This document shows positions 8,188 to 17,549 of a DNA stretch of 64,000 nt, one piece after another (within the stretch, counting starts at the first letter, position 1; each line of letters opens with the position of its first letter). The notes under the pieces are model-generated. The model did no database searches and was not told where the DNA came from. It saw nothing but the letters and a program-made list of their open reading frames with translations. This stretch comes from Pontibacter sp. E15-1 (GTDB lineage Bacteria; Bacteroidota; Bacteroidia; Cytophagales; Hymenobacteraceae), in the NCBI RefSeq assembly GCF_022601975.1, contig NZ_JAKVIR010000003.1, forward strand, positions 124,001-188,000, given 5' to 3'. A program made the translations under genes and the position numbers.

Positions 8188-9261
8188 ATGTTAGACAAGT
8201 TAGAAGCCATCAGTCAGCGGTTCGAGGAGGTAGGCCAGTTGCTTATCCAACCTGACGTGGCCAGCGACATGAAGAAATACAAGTCGCTGAACAAAGAGTA
8301 TAAGGATCTTGACAAAATAGTAGTTGAATATAAAAAGTACCTGAACATCCTGAGCAACATCGACAATGCCAAGCAGGTGATTTCCACCGAGAAGGATGAG
8401 GATTTCAGGGAAATGGCCAAGGAGGAGCTTGACGAGCTGCTGCCGCAGCGCGAGCAGATGGAGGATCACCTGAAGGAGCTCCTGATCCCGAAAGACCCCA
8501 ACGACAGCAAGGACATCATCATGGAGATCCGTGCGGGCGCGGGCGGCGACGAAGCCTCTATTTTCGCCGGCGACCTGTACCGCATGTATACCCGCTTTGC
8601 CGAGAAAATGGGCTGGCGCGTAGAGCTTATCGATGCCACGGAAGGCACTTCCGGCGGCTACAAGGAAATCATGGTGGGCATGTCGGGCGAGGACGTGTAC
8701 GGCAAGCTCAAGTTCGAGTCGGGTGTGCACCGCGTGCAGCGTGTGCCGGCCACTGAAACGCAGGGCCGTATCCATACCTCCGTAGCCTCGATCGTGGTGC
8801 TGCCTGAGGTAGAGGAGTTTGACATCGACCTCGACATGAACGACATCCGCAAGGACCTTTTCTGCTCTTCGGGGCCGGGCGGTCAGTCGGTAAACACCAC
8901 CTACTCTGCCGTGCGCCTCACGCACATCCCGACAGGCTTGGTGGCGCAGTGCCAGGACCAGAAATCACAACTCAAGAACTTCGACAAGGCCCTGACAGTG
9001 CTTCGCTCGCGTATTTATGAGCAGGAGCTTGCCAAGAAGCAGGAAGAAGAAGGCGCGCAGCGCAAGAGCATGGTGGGCAGCGGCGACCGCTCCGATAAGA
9101 TCCGTACGTATAACTATCCGCAGGGCCGCGTTACCGACCATCGCATCGGCTATACTGTATATAACCTGCCAAACGTGATGGATGGCGGCATCGACGACTT
9201 TGTGGAGCAGCTGCGCATCGCGGAGAATGCCGAAAGACTGAAGGAAGGTGCCACAGCATAA
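8188..9261 (+). CDS. prfA: Peptide chain release factor 1
   Basis: A 357-residue class I release factor, normal length for RF1. The codon-reading tripeptide is PAT (in [10 protein letters not shown], about 187-189), which is the RF1 type recognising UAA and UAG. The catalytic GGQ follows at about 231-233 in [11 protein letters not shown]. It releases the finished peptide in the ribosomal peptidyl-transferase centre; the GGQ glutamine is normally methylated by PrmC, which is not in this window. It has its own -7 box and is followed by a strong terminator, so it is probably monocistronic. Confidence 0.97.
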   Translation: MLDKLEAISQRFEEVGQLLIQPDVASDMKKYKSLNKEYKDLDKIVVEYKKYLNILSNIDNAKQVISTEKDEDFREMAKEELDELLPQREQMEDHLKELLIPKDPNDSKDIIMEIRAGAGGDEASIFAGDLYRMYTRFAEKMGWRVELIDATEGTSGGYKEIMVGMSGEDVYGKLKFESGVHRVQRVPATETQGRIHTSVASIVVLPEVEEFDIDLDMNDIRKDLFCSSGPGGQSVNTTYSAVRLTHIPTGLVAQCQDQKSQLKNFDKALTVLRSRIYEQELAKKQEEEGAQRKSMVGSGDRSDKIRTYNYPQGRVTDHRIGYTVYNLPNVMDGGIDDFVEQLRIAENAERLKEGATA

Positions 9262-9283
9262 CATATCCGCTGTGGGATAACGC

Positions 9284-9334
9284 AATAAAAAAGGATGCAG
9301 CCCGGTTTATACCGCCGCTGCATCCTTTTTTATT
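9284..9334 (+). terminator. Terminator of prfA
   Basis: Arms 9284-9301 and 9317-9334 are perfect 18-base reverse complements (GGATGCAGC core) with a T6 run on the right arm and A tract on the left, so it could work in both directions. It begins 23 bases after the prfA stop. Confidence 0.85.
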
Positions 9335-9343
9335 GCTGATGGT

Positions 9344-9490
9344 CAATTGCTGATTGTTGGGCGGCCAAGGTTTCATTAGCTTCACCTCTCAGATAGCTCT
9401 CAAATGGCCAGTTTAAGTTTATACCTCAGACTTATATATCAACAATCACTAACAAACAATCAGCAATTAACTATCTAACAATCACTAACA
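9344..9490. repeat. Inverted TTGCTGATTGTTG / CAACAATCAGCAA repeat
   Basis: CAATTGCTGATTGTTG near 9346-9361 is mirrored by AACAATCAGCAATTAAC near 9456-9472, with further AACAATCACTAAC words up to the next start codon. It resembles the repeat at 3454-3615 and words before metF and the BamA-like gene. Confidence 0.5.
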
Positions 9491-9494
9491 AGCT

Positions 9495-10868
9495 TTGAAA
9501 TACGCCCTTGCCCTTTTGCCCCTTTTGCTGCTGCTGAGCCTTTTCTCCTGCGAACCCAAGGATGAGGTCATTACCACAGACCCTGCTGCTGTGCTGGAGT
9601 TTTCGGCTGACACGGTGCTGTTTGATACCGTGTTTGTGAGCCGCGGCAGCATCACCAGGCGACTAAAAGTATATAACCGCAACAGCAAGGCTGTACGCAT
9701 CCGTGAGGTTGCCCTGTCGGGTGCGGGAGCCTCTCCATACCAACTCACCATCAACGGCGTGCAAAGCCCGCTGGCCAACAACGTGGAGCTGCGCGGCGGC
9801 GATAGCCTGTATGTGCTCGTGAAGGTCAACATCAACCCTACCGACGAGAGCCTGCCTTTCCTTGTTTCTGACTCTATTCTTTTCCAAACCAACGGGCAGC
9901 AGCAAGCCGTGCAACTAGTGGCCTATGGGCAAAACGCCTATTTTCATCGCAAAGGCGTCATCGGCACTACGGTGTGGGAGAACGACAAGCCGCATGTGCT
10001 GCTCGATTCCGTGCTGGTGCAGGAAGGCGCTGTGCTCACCGTTCGGGAGGGCAGCCATGTATATGGCAACAACAAAGCGGTGCTGCTTATAAACGGGCAG
10101 CTGCGGGTGGAGGGCACGCCAGAGGCCCGCGTAACGTTCAGCGGGTACCGGCGCGAGAAAGCCTATCAGGCCGCGCCGGGCCAGTGGGAAGGTATCCGGG
10201 TACTGACAAAAAGCGGGGGCAACATCATCCGGTATGCCGATATCCGAAACACGGTGTATGGCCTGCGCATCGGTAACCCGGGCAAGGCTGGCACATTGGT
10301 GGAGGGCTGTGTCGTGGCGGATGCCTACCGCGACGGCATCGTGGCCTTCACTTCGGAGGTGCAGGTGCGCAACACGCTCATCTACAACTGCGGCCAGTAT
10401 GGCTTCGGCGGTTTGGGCGGCGGCAATTACGAGGTGCTGTATTCCACTATCGTGAGTTATAACAACCGGCTGGTGCGCGAAACGCCGCTGTTTGTCGTGA
10501 CAGACTTTATACCCGGAACGGAGATTGAGAACCAGCCGCTGACGCTTCGCCTTTCAAATTCTATTGTGTATTCCGACCGGTTCAATTCGGAGGACGAGGT
10601 GCTGGTCTCGCCTCTGGGCGCCACTACAGAGATCAGCTATAACCTTCTCCGGACGTTGGCCTATAAAGATGAGCTGAAAGAAAACGGCAACAAGCTAAAC
10701 GCAGCACCCAAGTTTAAAGCGCCCGATAAAGCCGATTTCAGCCTCGACACTTTGTCTCCGGCCAGCAGCGCGGCGCAGTACCTGCCCAGCCTGCCACTCG
10801 ACCTGAAAGGCAAGTCCCGCAGCACCACAAAGCCTGACGCGGGCGCAATTGAGCGCGTTATCGATTAG
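9495..10868 (+). CDS. Lipoprotein with right-handed beta-helix domain
   Basis: A 457-residue exported lipoprotein. The start is a TTG at 9495, giving MKYALALLPLLLLLSLFSC; the lipobox is LFSC, so Cys19 is the lipidated residue. The middle shows parallel beta-helix spacing (GGNIIRYADIRNTVYGLRIG, EGCVVADAYRDGIVAF, YNCGQYGFGGLGGGNYEV) as in carbohydrate-binding or cell-surface helix proteins. The end, KPDAGAIERV, is typical of the 'choice-of-anchor' beta-helix proteins of Bacteroidota. The target is unknown. No ATG fits the signal peptide, which supports the TTG. Confidence 0.8.
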   Translation: MKYALALLPLLLLLSLFSCEPKDEVITTDPAAVLEFSADTVLFDTVFVSRGSITRRLKVYNRNSKAVRIREVALSGAGASPYQLTINGVQSPLANNVELRGGDSLYVLVKVNINPTDESLPFLVSDSILFQTNGQQQAVQLVAYGQNAYFHRKGVIGTTVWENDKPHVLLDSVLVQEGAVLTVREGSHVYGNNKAVLLINGQLRVEGTPEARVTFSGYRREKAYQAAPGQWEGIRVLTKSGGNIIRYADIRNTVYGLRIGNPGKAGTLVEGCVVADAYRDGIVAFTSEVQVRNTLIYNCGQYGFGGLGGGNYEVLYSTIVSYNNRLVRETPLFVVTDFIPGTEIENQPLTLRLSNSIVYSDRFNSEDEVLVSPLGATTEISYNLLRTLAYKDELKENGNKLNAAPKFKAPDKADFSLDTLSPASSAAQYLPSLPLDLKGKSRSTTKPDAGAIERVID

Positions 10869-10948
10869 AGGCTTGCAGCGGGAAGCCCGCGCATTAAATC
10901 GCTGCGAGAGTTATTCAATCAGTCAAAAAATATTTACTCAGAATTGCC

Positions 10949-11371
10949 ATGGAGTGGTATCAGAAAGAAATACGCTTGCCTGCCGTTAGACGGGGCTTTC
11001 ACCTGATTACAGACCTGCTGGAAGCGCAGCTTCCGGAACTGGAGGGTATACAGGTTGGCCTGGCGCATGTTTTCATCAAGCATACATCTGCCAGCCTTGC
11101 CATCAACGAGGACGCCGACCCTACCGTGCGCCAGGATTTCGAAAGTCATTTTAACCACATGGTGCCCGAGAACCAGCCATACTACCGCCATACCCTCGAA
11201 GGCTCTGACGATATGCCGGCCCACCTGAAGGCGGCCCTGCTCGGCAGTTCCGTCACCATCCCAATCACCAAAGGCAAATTCAATCTGGGCACCTGGCAGG
11301 GCGTATACCTTTGCGAGCACCGCGACCATGCCGCAAAGCGCACCGTGGTCGTTACCTTGCAGGGGAAGTAA
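10949..11371 (+). CDS. Secondary thiamine-phosphate synthase-like enzyme, YjbQ/UPF0047
   Basis: A 140-residue protein with the family signatures HTSASLAINEDADP, HLKAALLGSSVTIPI and FNLGTWQGVYLCEHRD. YjbQ-family proteins have weak thiamine-phosphate synthase activity in E. coli mutants, but their normal role is not settled. Several His and Asp residues in the first and last motifs suggest a metal site. The gene sits 80 bp after the beta-helix lipoprotein and is convergent with the metalloprotease gene. Length and motifs are normal. Confidence 0.92.
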   Translation: MEWYQKEIRLPAVRRGFHLITDLLEAQLPELEGIQVGLAHVFIKHTSASLAINEDADPTVRQDFESHFNHMVPENQPYYRHTLEGSDDMPAHLKAALLGSSVTIPITKGKFNLGTWQGVYLCEHRDHAAKRTVVVTLQGK

Positions 11372-11464
11372 TCTTTTTAGAGTTTCGGGTTCCGAATGAC
11401 GCGTTCCGGGTTAGGTATAGCATCAAGCGCTGTAGTATGATGCGCACTTGTGTCTGTATACCCC

Positions 11465-12973
11465 CTATCGCAGCACGCTTATCTTCCTCACTTCGGTGCC
11501 GTTTGAGCTCCTGATGCGCAGGATATAGACGCCCTGCCGCAGGTGGCGCACATCCAGCCGAAGTACGCGGTCTTGGGTTTTCTCGCGCACCAACACCTGG
11601 CCCAACTGGCTCACCAACTCTAGCTGAAGCACCTGAACACGGGCGGGTTGCTCGATGGTGATGTAATCTGTCGCCGGATTCGGGTAAACCACCAAATCGT
11701 TTACGGTCACGTGCACAAAGTCCTCTTTCACCGCTGTGCTGTTTTGGCTGCCATTGGAGATGGTGAGTCGGACGCTGTACCTGCCCGGTTGCGGATACGT
11801 TACGGTGGGTGCCAGCTGCGATGAAGTAGCCGGAATCCCGCCTTCAAACTCCCAAAACCACGTCTCGGGCCGGATGCCTGCGGACGCGGAGACGAAACGA
11901 ACCTCGTCGCCTGCCGCCACCAGGGTATCGGATGGGTTGCGGAACTTGAAATCGGAGCGCAGGGTGTTGCCGCAGGCAAGTGAGCTCAGAATGCCGCTGC
12001 GCGAAGTAGCCAGCAAGGTTTGCATGTAGCTGGCCTGGCCCTTGGTAAAGATGTTCATGCACGCATCGTCACTGTAGTCCATGTAGTTTTGATACATGTC
12101 GCCAAAGGGGCTGCCTTCGCACGACATCTGGATGCCGGTGTTGCATCCTGTGTTCTCGCCCTTCTGGTTGGGCGTGTCTGCGATGTCGTCGGAGTCGGCG
12201 CAAGAGAGCCCGTTGCCCCATATATGCTGTAGCCCCAGCCAATGCCCGACCTCATGCGTGCCTGTACGGCCTTTGTTATAGTTCGACTCAAATTGGTTAA
12301 TTGGGGCGCTGCCCACTGCAATATAGTCCAGCACCACCCCATCGATGTCGTCTTTGGCTCCGGGCACTGAGGCATACCCCAGAATTCCATTGTCCAGGTT
12401 GCAGACCCATATGTTCAGGTACTGGTTGCTGTCCCAGGCATCCGTCCCGCCTTTGCCTGTAAACTTCACTTTGTCGGAGCCATACCCAAAGGAGTCGTTC
12501 ACGCTGGTTTGGGTGCGGGTGATGCCGCTGGTTTTGTCGCCGTTCGGGTTGATGGTGGCGAGGCAGAGCTGGATTTTGGTGTCGGCGGCGAAAGGCCTGA
12601 AATAGTCCGGGGTGTTCACCGTGTCGGCGTTTAGCCGCCGGAAGTCAGCGTTTAGCACCTCAAGCTGCGACAGCAGCGCTGCGTCTGATATATTCTCGGT
12701 TTGTGTGCGGTATACCACATGAAACACCACCGGGACGGTGATCACCACGTCAGCTTGCAACGCCTTCCCTTGCTGCTGTTGCCTCAGCGCTTGCTGCACT
12801 TGCTGTTGCATCTGCTGTCGCCGGGTTTCGAAGCCCGGGTCTTGCGCCTGCAGCACGGTGCTGTAGGCATCTGTGGCGCAAGTATGGCCACTGGCCGCAG
12901 GCTTAACTTGCTGTGCCTGGCTGGCGGCGGCAAAGCCTATCAAGAAAATTGCCAGAAGAGTAAGCGTGCGCAT
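11465..12973 (-). CDS. Secreted M43-type zinc metalloprotease with PKD and T9SS sorting domains
   Basis: The chosen ATG at 12973 gives the signal peptide MRTLTLLAIFLIGFAAASQA; an in-frame ATG at 13015 would add 14 unlikely residues. The protease domain shows the zinc motif HEVGHWLGLQH followed by conserved Cys residues (SCADSDDIADTP, GCNTG, SCEG) and a NYMDYSDDACM Met-turn region, as in cytophagalysin/pappalysin-type M43 enzymes. A PKD-like domain follows (FWEFEGG...TYPQPGRYSVRLTISNG). The C-terminus VYPNPATDYITIE...LRQGVYILRI is a type A T9SS sorting domain. The protein is thus secreted through the outer membrane and probably degrades extracellular protein. Confidence 0.93.
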   Translation of the reverse strand: MRTLTLLAIFLIGFAAASQAQQVKPAASGHTCATDAYSTVLQAQDPGFETRRQQMQQQVQQALRQQQQGKALQADVVITVPVVFHVVYRTQTENISDAALLSQLEVLNADFRRLNADTVNTPDYFRPFAADTKIQLCLATINPNGDKTSGITRTQTSVNDSFGYGSDKVKFTGKGGTDAWDSNQYLNIWVCNLDNGILGYASVPGAKDDIDGVVLDYIAVGSAPINQFESNYNKGRTGTHEVGHWLGLQHIWGNGLSCADSDDIADTPNQKGENTGCNTGIQMSCEGSPFGDMYQNYMDYSDDACMNIFTKGQASYMQTLLATSRSGILSSLACGNTLRSDFKFRNPSDTLVAAGDEVRFVSASAGIRPETWFWEFEGGIPATSSQLAPTVTYPQPGRYSVRLTISNGSQNSTAVKEDFVHVTVNDLVVYPNPATDYITIEQPARVQVLQLELVSQLGQVLVREKTQDRVLRLDVRHLRQGVYILRIRSSNGTEVRKISVLR

Positions 12974-13073
12974 ACAGCAGGTATAAAACAGTTGCCGGTG
13001 AGGTTGTTTTTGCAAGATAGCAAAATGCCGGTAATGCGTACCTGCTAAGGGCTGGTATTTAAGCAGGTATACC

Positions 13074-13652
13074 CTAGAGGTTTGCGTCTACCCGATAGTG
13101 CAGCGAGTCTGACAGGATCAGTTTCTGAACTCCTTCTACCCGGTAGCTTGCAATATTGCCCGTTGCGGTGTCTGTAGAGAGCTGGATGTTGCGGCGCGAG
13201 TAAAAAAGCACGTTTTGGTCCTGAATCAGGGCATTCAGTTTCCTGAGTTTCCTGTCGGGGCCCAGTTCGAGGCGCAGGTGGTGCACCAGGGGCTCGGTGT
13301 CTTTCAGCCGGGTATACTCCACCAGAATATTGCCGTCGGCCAGCACCTGTTCCTGCCGGGTATAGTACTCCTGCAGCGCGGGGCGGTTCAGGTCAGTTTC
13401 CTTAAACACCGCCAGCTCATCTTCCCAGTCCACTGCCGATGTTTCAATGGTCTCGGTAGGTTTGCCCTCCGCAGACACAGACTTCAGCACCATGGGCTTC
13501 TCTGCCGTCAGGCGTTGCTGCTGCTGCTCCAGGTAGGCGCTTAAATTATAAGCGGCCTGCTCCGCATCGGCAGAAGCCGGCGGAGCGGGCCGCTCACAAG
13601 CAACAATGGCCAGCAGCAGGACCAAAAAAAAGCTGGAAACACGTTTGGCCAC
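13074..13652 (-). CDS. Hypothetical lipoprotein
   Basis: A 192-residue protein with a lipoprotein signal (MAKRVSSFFLVLLLAIVAC; Cys19 lipidated), then a disordered Ala/Pro stretch and a mixed beta domain. I recognise no family. The start lies 5 bp from the gpmI stop on the same strand, so it is likely co-transcribed with gpmI and perhaps translationally coupled, but nothing links it to glycolysis. It is probably an inner- or outer-membrane-anchored periplasmic protein. Confidence 0.75.
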   Translation of the reverse strand: MAKRVSSFFLVLLLAIVACERPAPPASADAEQAAYNLSAYLEQQQQRLTAEKPMVLKSVSAEGKPTETIETSAVDWEDELAVFKETDLNRPALQEYYTRQEQVLADGNILVEYTRLKDTEPLVHHLRLELGPDRKLRKLNALIQDQNVLFYSRRNIQLSTDTATGNIASYRVEGVQKLILSDSLHYRVDANL

Positions 13653-13657
13653 AGGTA

Positions 13658-15184
13658 CTATTTATTTATCAGGGATACGCCGTCCATCTCAGCTGGCTTC
13701 GGAATGCCCATCAGCTCCAGGATCGTAGGGGCTAAATCCCCGAGTTTCCCTTCGTGCAGTTTTCCTTTAAAGTCGTTGCTTACCAACACGCAGGGCACCA
13801 GGTTGGTGGTATGGGCTGTGTTCGGGGTGCCATCTGGGTTGATCATGCAATCGGCGTTGCCGTGGTCTGCGATCACAATCGTGTCGTATCCGTTTGCCAG
13901 CGCCGTCGTGATCACTTTCTCGGCGCAGGCGTCCACCACTTCGCAGGCTTTCACCGCCGCCTCAAACACGCCGGTATGGCCCACCATGTCTGGGTTCGCA
14001 AAGTTCAGGCATATAAAGTCAGCGCTCTTTTTCTCCAGCTCCGGCACAATCGCGTCGCGGATGTCATAGGCGCTCATCTCGGGCTGCAGGTCATAGGTGG
14101 CCACTTTCGGGGATGGGCACAGCAGGCGGCTCTCGCCGTCAAAAGCCGTCTCGCGGCCTCCGGAGAAAAAGAAGGTCACGTGCGGGTATTTCTCGGTTTC
14201 GGCAATGCGGATCTGCTTTTTGCCCGCCTTGGAGATCACTTCGCCAAGGGTGTTTGCCAGGTTGTCTTTCTCAAAAATGGCCGCCACATCCAGGAAACTC
14301 TCATCATAGTTGGTCATCATGATGTAGCGCAGGTTCAGCTTGAACATGTCCTGCTCCGGGAAATCGCGCTGCGTAAGCGCCTGTGTGATCTCGCGGCCAC
14401 GGTCTGTGCGGAAGTTGAAGCAAATCACCGCATCGCCGTCTTTGATCGTGGCAATAGGCTCCTGCATGTCATTCACCTTCACAATCGGCTTGATAAACTC
14501 GTCGGTCACGCCCGCGTTGTACGAATCCAGCACCGACTTGATGAGGTTCTGCGACGGCGTGCCCGTGCCGTGCACCATCAGGTCGTAGGCCAGCTTCACG
14601 CGCTCCCAGCGGTTGTCGCGGTCCATGGCATAGTAGCGGCCCACGATAGAGGCGATCGTGCCTGTGGTCTGCTCCAAATGCTCCTCCAGTTCGTTGATAT
14701 ATTTCACGCCTCCCTTCGGGTCGGTGTCGCGGCCGTCGGTAAAGGCATGGATGTATACATCGCGCAGCTCATGGTCGGCAGCCACAGAGCAAAGTGCTTT
14801 CAGGTGGTTGATGTGCGAGTGCACGCCGCCGTCCGACAGCAGGCCGATCAGGTGTAGCGGTTTCTTGTTCTCCTTGGCATAAGCGAGGGCGTCGGCAAGC
14901 ACCGGCATGCTGCCCAGCTTGCGCTCGGCGATGGACTTGTTGATACGCACCAGATCCTGGTACACCACGCGGCCCGCGCCAATGTTCATGTGGCCTACCT
15001 CGGAGTTGCCCATCTGCCCTTCCGGCAAACCCACGGCTTCGCCGGAGGCCTGTAGTTTAGTATTCGGATATTTTGCAAGGATAGAGTCAACGAAAGGCGT
15101 TTTGGCCTTGTTAATAGCTGAAACTTCCGGATTGGTGGCGATACCCCACCCATCCAATATCATTAAGAGTACCTTTTTATCCAT
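13658..15184 (-). CDS. gpmI: 2,3-bisphosphoglycerate-independent phosphoglycerate mutase
   Basis: A 508-residue alkaline-phosphatase-superfamily enzyme converting 3- to 2-phosphoglycerate in glycolysis and gluconeogenesis. It starts MDKKVLLMILDGWG, where the Asp binds manganese. The phosphoserine nucleophile is in MGNSEVGHMNIGAGR, the phosphatase domain shows FTDGRDTDP, and metal ligands lie in IADHGNADCM. Length is normal. ATG 15184 is chosen since the catalytic domain starts there and a TATATTTG promoter box overlaps the alternative upstream start region. Confidence 0.96.
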   Translation of the reverse strand: MDKKVLLMILDGWGIATNPEVSAINKAKTPFVDSILAKYPNTKLQASGEAVGLPEGQMGNSEVGHMNIGAGRVVYQDLVRINKSIAERKLGSMPVLADALAYAKENKKPLHLIGLLSDGGVHSHINHLKALCSVAADHELRDVYIHAFTDGRDTDPKGGVKYINELEEHLEQTTGTIASIVGRYYAMDRDNRWERVKLAYDLMVHGTGTPSQNLIKSVLDSYNAGVTDEFIKPIVKVNDMQEPIATIKDGDAVICFNFRTDRGREITQALTQRDFPEQDMFKLNLRYIMMTNYDESFLDVAAIFEKDNLANTLGEVISKAGKKQIRIAETEKYPHVTFFFSGGRETAFDGESRLLCPSPKVATYDLQPEMSAYDIRDAIVPELEKKSADFICLNFANPDMVGHTGVFEAAVKACEVVDACAEKVITTALANGYDTIVIADHGNADCMINPDGTPNTAHTTNLVPCVLVSNDFKGKLHEGKLGDLAPTILELMGIPKPAEMDGVSLINK

Positions 15185-15188
15185 GATG

Positions 15189-15196
15189 CAAATATA
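15189..15196 (-). promoter_or_regulatory. -7 promoter element of gpmI (TATATTTG)
   Basis: On the minus strand TATATTTG ends four bases before the gpmI ATG. With the usual spacing of this element to the start of transcription the mRNA would begin at or next to the ATG, so gpmI may be leaderless. No clear TTG box is seen at the usual distance. Confidence 0.5.
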
Positions 15197-15412
15197 ACTA
15201 TAATCTTTCAATGAAAACCTATGATAACCCCTAATAGGGGCTACTCTGTTCGATGCCCCAGGGTTTTAGAAACCGTGGCAAATAGCAGGCCGGGCGATAC
15301 ACAAAAACTGTTTTATATATTTAGGGAATACTATTAACTTAGAGACACAATCCGAAAACCCTTTTATGGCATAGTTTTGGATTAAGTTCGGTATTAAGGA
15401 TACAAACGGAAT

Positions 15413-15826
15413 ATGAGAAACTTTAAACACCTTGTAGTAGCATTTTCGATGTTGTTGGTCGCCGTGTTTTTATCGGCGGGGCAGGCCGGGGCGCAAGGCG
15501 ATGCCATGGGCAGCGTGAAGGCGGCCATGAAAATGGGTTCGGCCAAGGAGCTGTCCAAGAATTTTGGCAGCATGGTGGAGATTACCCTGGACGGCGGCGA
15601 CGCCACCAGCTACAGCAACACGCAGGCTGAGTTTGTGATGAAGAATTTCTTTGCCAAGAATGCCCCTGTGGATTTCAGCGTGAACCACAACGGCGCTTCG
15701 GACAAGGGCCAGCTCTACGCCATCGGCACCTATGCCTCCAAAGGCGACTCGTATACAGTGCTGATCCGGATGAAGTCGGCTAACGGCAAGTACCTGATCC
15801 ACTCGATGAACTTTATTAAAGATTAA
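15413..15826 (+). CDS. DUF4783 exported protein
   Basis: A 137-residue protein with a signal peptide (MRNFKHLVVAFSMLLVAVFL, cleavage after AQAGAQ) and an NTF2-like/cystatin-like domain carrying AKELSKNFGSMVEITL, AEFVMKNFFAKNAPVDF and YTVLIRMKSANGKYLI. These match DUF4783, found in Bacteroidota and commonly placed just upstream of nadC as here. It is periplasmic and of unknown function. A terminator follows immediately, so nadC has its own promoter. Confidence 0.85.
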   Translation: MRNFKHLVVAFSMLLVAVFLSAGQAGAQGDAMGSVKAAMKMGSAKELSKNFGSMVEITLDGGDATSYSNTQAEFVMKNFFAKNAPVDFSVNHNGASDKGQLYAIGTYASKGDSYTVLIRMKSANGKYLIHSMNFIKD

Positions 15827-15850
15827 GCAGATAAAAATGAGATTTTTAGG

Positions 15851-15880
15851 AAGGCCCGGTAGATATACCGGGCCTTTTTT
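15851..15880 (+). terminator. Terminator of the DUF4783 gene
   Basis: Arms AAGGCCCGGT (15851-15860) and ACCGGGCCTT (15867-15876) with a T-rich tail form a classical intrinsic terminator. The T tail runs straight into the TATTTTTG promoter box of nadC. Confidence 0.85.
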
Positions 15881-15888
15881 TATTTTTG
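15881..15888 (+). promoter_or_regulatory. -7 promoter element of nadC (TATTTTTG)
   Basis: TATTTTTG fits TAnnTTTG and ends four bases before the GTG start of nadC; it overlaps the T tail of the preceding terminator. The arrangement predicts a leaderless nadC mRNA, like gpmI. Confidence 0.45.
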
Positions 15889-15892
15889 CACC

Positions 15893-16750
15893 GTGAAACC
15901 GACTTACTTAACCGAAAAAAGCATCAGCGAGTTTATCGCAAGCGCCCTGGCCGAGGATATCGGCGACGGCGACCACTCCTCGCTGGCCGCGGTGCCGGCG
16001 GACGCGCAGAACCGCGCGCGGCTGCTGATTAAGGGAGGCGGCATACTGGCTGGCGTAGAGCTGGCCACCTATATCTTCCGGGCCGTGGACCCGAGCCTGC
16101 AGGTAGAGGTGCTGCTGCAAGACGGCACACCCGTAAAGTATGGCGACGTGGGCCTGACGGTGAGCGGCAAGGCGCAGTCGATCCTGACGGCCGAGCGCCT
16201 CGTCCTGAACTGCATGCAGCGCATGAGCGGCATCGCCACCTATACCCGCTCCCTGCTGCAACTGATTGAAGGCACCGGCGCAAAGCTGCTTGATACCCGT
16301 AAAACGACCCCAAACTTCCGGATGATGGAGAAATGGGCCGTGGTGATCGGCGGCGGCTATAACCACCGCTTTGGGCTGTACGACATGGTGATGCTCAAGG
16401 ACAACCACATCGACTATGCCGGCGGCGTACGCGAGGCCATCACCGCCACGCACCGCTATTTGCAGGAAAAGGGCAAAAACCTGGAGATTGAGGTGGAGAC
16501 GCGCACGCTACAGGAGGTGGAGGAAGCCGTGGCAACAGGCGGTATCCAGCGCATTATGCTCGACAACATGCCGCCGGAGATGATGCGGGAGGCCGTGAAA
16601 ATAATCGGCGGGAGGTATGAAACCGAGGCCTCGGGCGGTATCACGGAAAAGACGATACGGGCCGTGGCCGAATGCGGGGTCGACTATATCTCTGTGGGGG
16701 CGCTCACGCACTCTATCAGCAGCTTGGATATCAGCCTGAAAGCTTTTTAA
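15893..16750 (+). CDS. nadC: Nicotinate-nucleotide pyrophosphorylase (carboxylating)
   Basis: A 285-residue quinolinate phosphoribosyltransferase that turns quinolinate and PRPP into nicotinate mononucleotide and CO2 in NAD synthesis. Visible family motifs are LDTRKTTPNFRMMEKWAV (substrate-binding Arg/Lys), GGGYNHRFGLYDMVMLKDNH, the EVETRTLQEVEEAV strand and the phosphate-binding EASGGIT near the end. Length is normal. The start is a GTG at 15893: no ATG exists nearby and the N-terminal helix begins here. nadA and nadB are not in the window. Confidence 0.96.
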   Translation: MKPTYLTEKSISEFIASALAEDIGDGDHSSLAAVPADAQNRARLLIKGGGILAGVELATYIFRAVDPSLQVEVLLQDGTPVKYGDVGLTVSGKAQSILTAERLVLNCMQRMSGIATYTRSLLQLIEGTGAKLLDTRKTTPNFRMMEKWAVVIGGGYNHRFGLYDMVMLKDNHIDYAGGVREAITATHRYLQEKGKNLEIEVETRTLQEVEEAVATGGIQRIMLDNMPPEMMREAVKIIGGRYETEASGGITEKTIRAVAECGVDYISVGALTHSISSLDISLKAF

Positions 16751-16853
16751 GAATTTCGGGTTACCTTTGCGGTATCGGCAAGGGCAACAGTAGTATAAAG
16801 GCACCCTGCGGAGCAGTAACGGAACAAAACATCGATTCGATTTTAAGGAGTAT

Positions 16854-17480
16854 ATGCAGCGACCAAATCAAAAAGGTTTCCGGACCGCACAAGGGCCATC
16901 CCCGCAAGGCATCCGGACAAAGAAGTACCAGTTAGACAAGAATATGTATACCCGCATGGCCCTCGTGAAGGTGTGGCGCCGCGACTGGTGGTATGCGCTC
17001 ATCCCGTTGGTGCTGCTGCTGTTGCCGGCTGTGTTCAGCTTTTCGTGGTGGTGGGTAGTGGCTGCCGTGGTGGTAACGCTGCTGTTTGTGCTGCTCCGCT
17101 CGGCGCAGGTAATGGGCGTTACGCAGATGGAGCAGGGCAACCCGCTGTTCGAGAAGATGACCTACGAGATTGATAACCGCCAGATTCTGATGAAACGCAA
17201 CGAGCGCGAGGGTATGGCATTGAACTGGGATATGATCGGGAAAGCCCAGGCGGAGACGGATGCGTACCTGCTATGGCTCAAGCCTGCCTCAGATGCCCAG
17301 TTGCCAACCGGCTGGAAAGGTTGGGTGGCCCGTAACTTCGAGACCCCGATCTTTATTCACCTCCCGTTTCGCATCTTCAACAGTTCAAACGACATAAAGC
17401 TGATGGAGAGTATCTTGCGGCGCAAAAGCCTCTTGCCCACAAACGCCACAACCCAAGCGTCAGGGAATACCGTAAAATAG
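16854..17480 (+). CDS. YcxB-like membrane protein
   Basis: A 208-residue protein with two adjacent membrane segments (WWYALIPLVLLLLPAVF and WWWVVAAVVVTLLFVLL, about 45-85) and a C-terminal cytosolic beta-rich domain that ends PIFIHLPFRIFNSSNDIK. The layout resembles YcxB-family proteins, of unknown function. The N-terminal ~30 residues are basic and low-complexity; MYTRMALVKVWRRDW at 16944 could be the true start. Confidence 0.65.
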   Translation: MQRPNQKGFRTAQGPSPQGIRTKKYQLDKNMYTRMALVKVWRRDWWYALIPLVLLLLPAVFSFSWWWVVAAVVVTLLFVLLRSAQVMGVTQMEQGNPLFEKMTYEIDNRQILMKRNEREGMALNWDMIGKAQAETDAYLLWLKPASDAQLPTGWKGWVARNFETPIFIHLPFRIFNSSNDIKLMESILRRKSLLPTNATTQASGNTVK

Positions 17481-17549
17481 TAATACACAAAGCCTGGCAT
17501 ACCATATGAAATGCAGGGTTTGCCTACAATAAGTATAAAACGCACTAAA

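Noticed and set aside
13754..14857. Open frame of 367 codons opposite gpmI
   Set aside because: Antisense to gpmI, His/Val-rich shadow composition.
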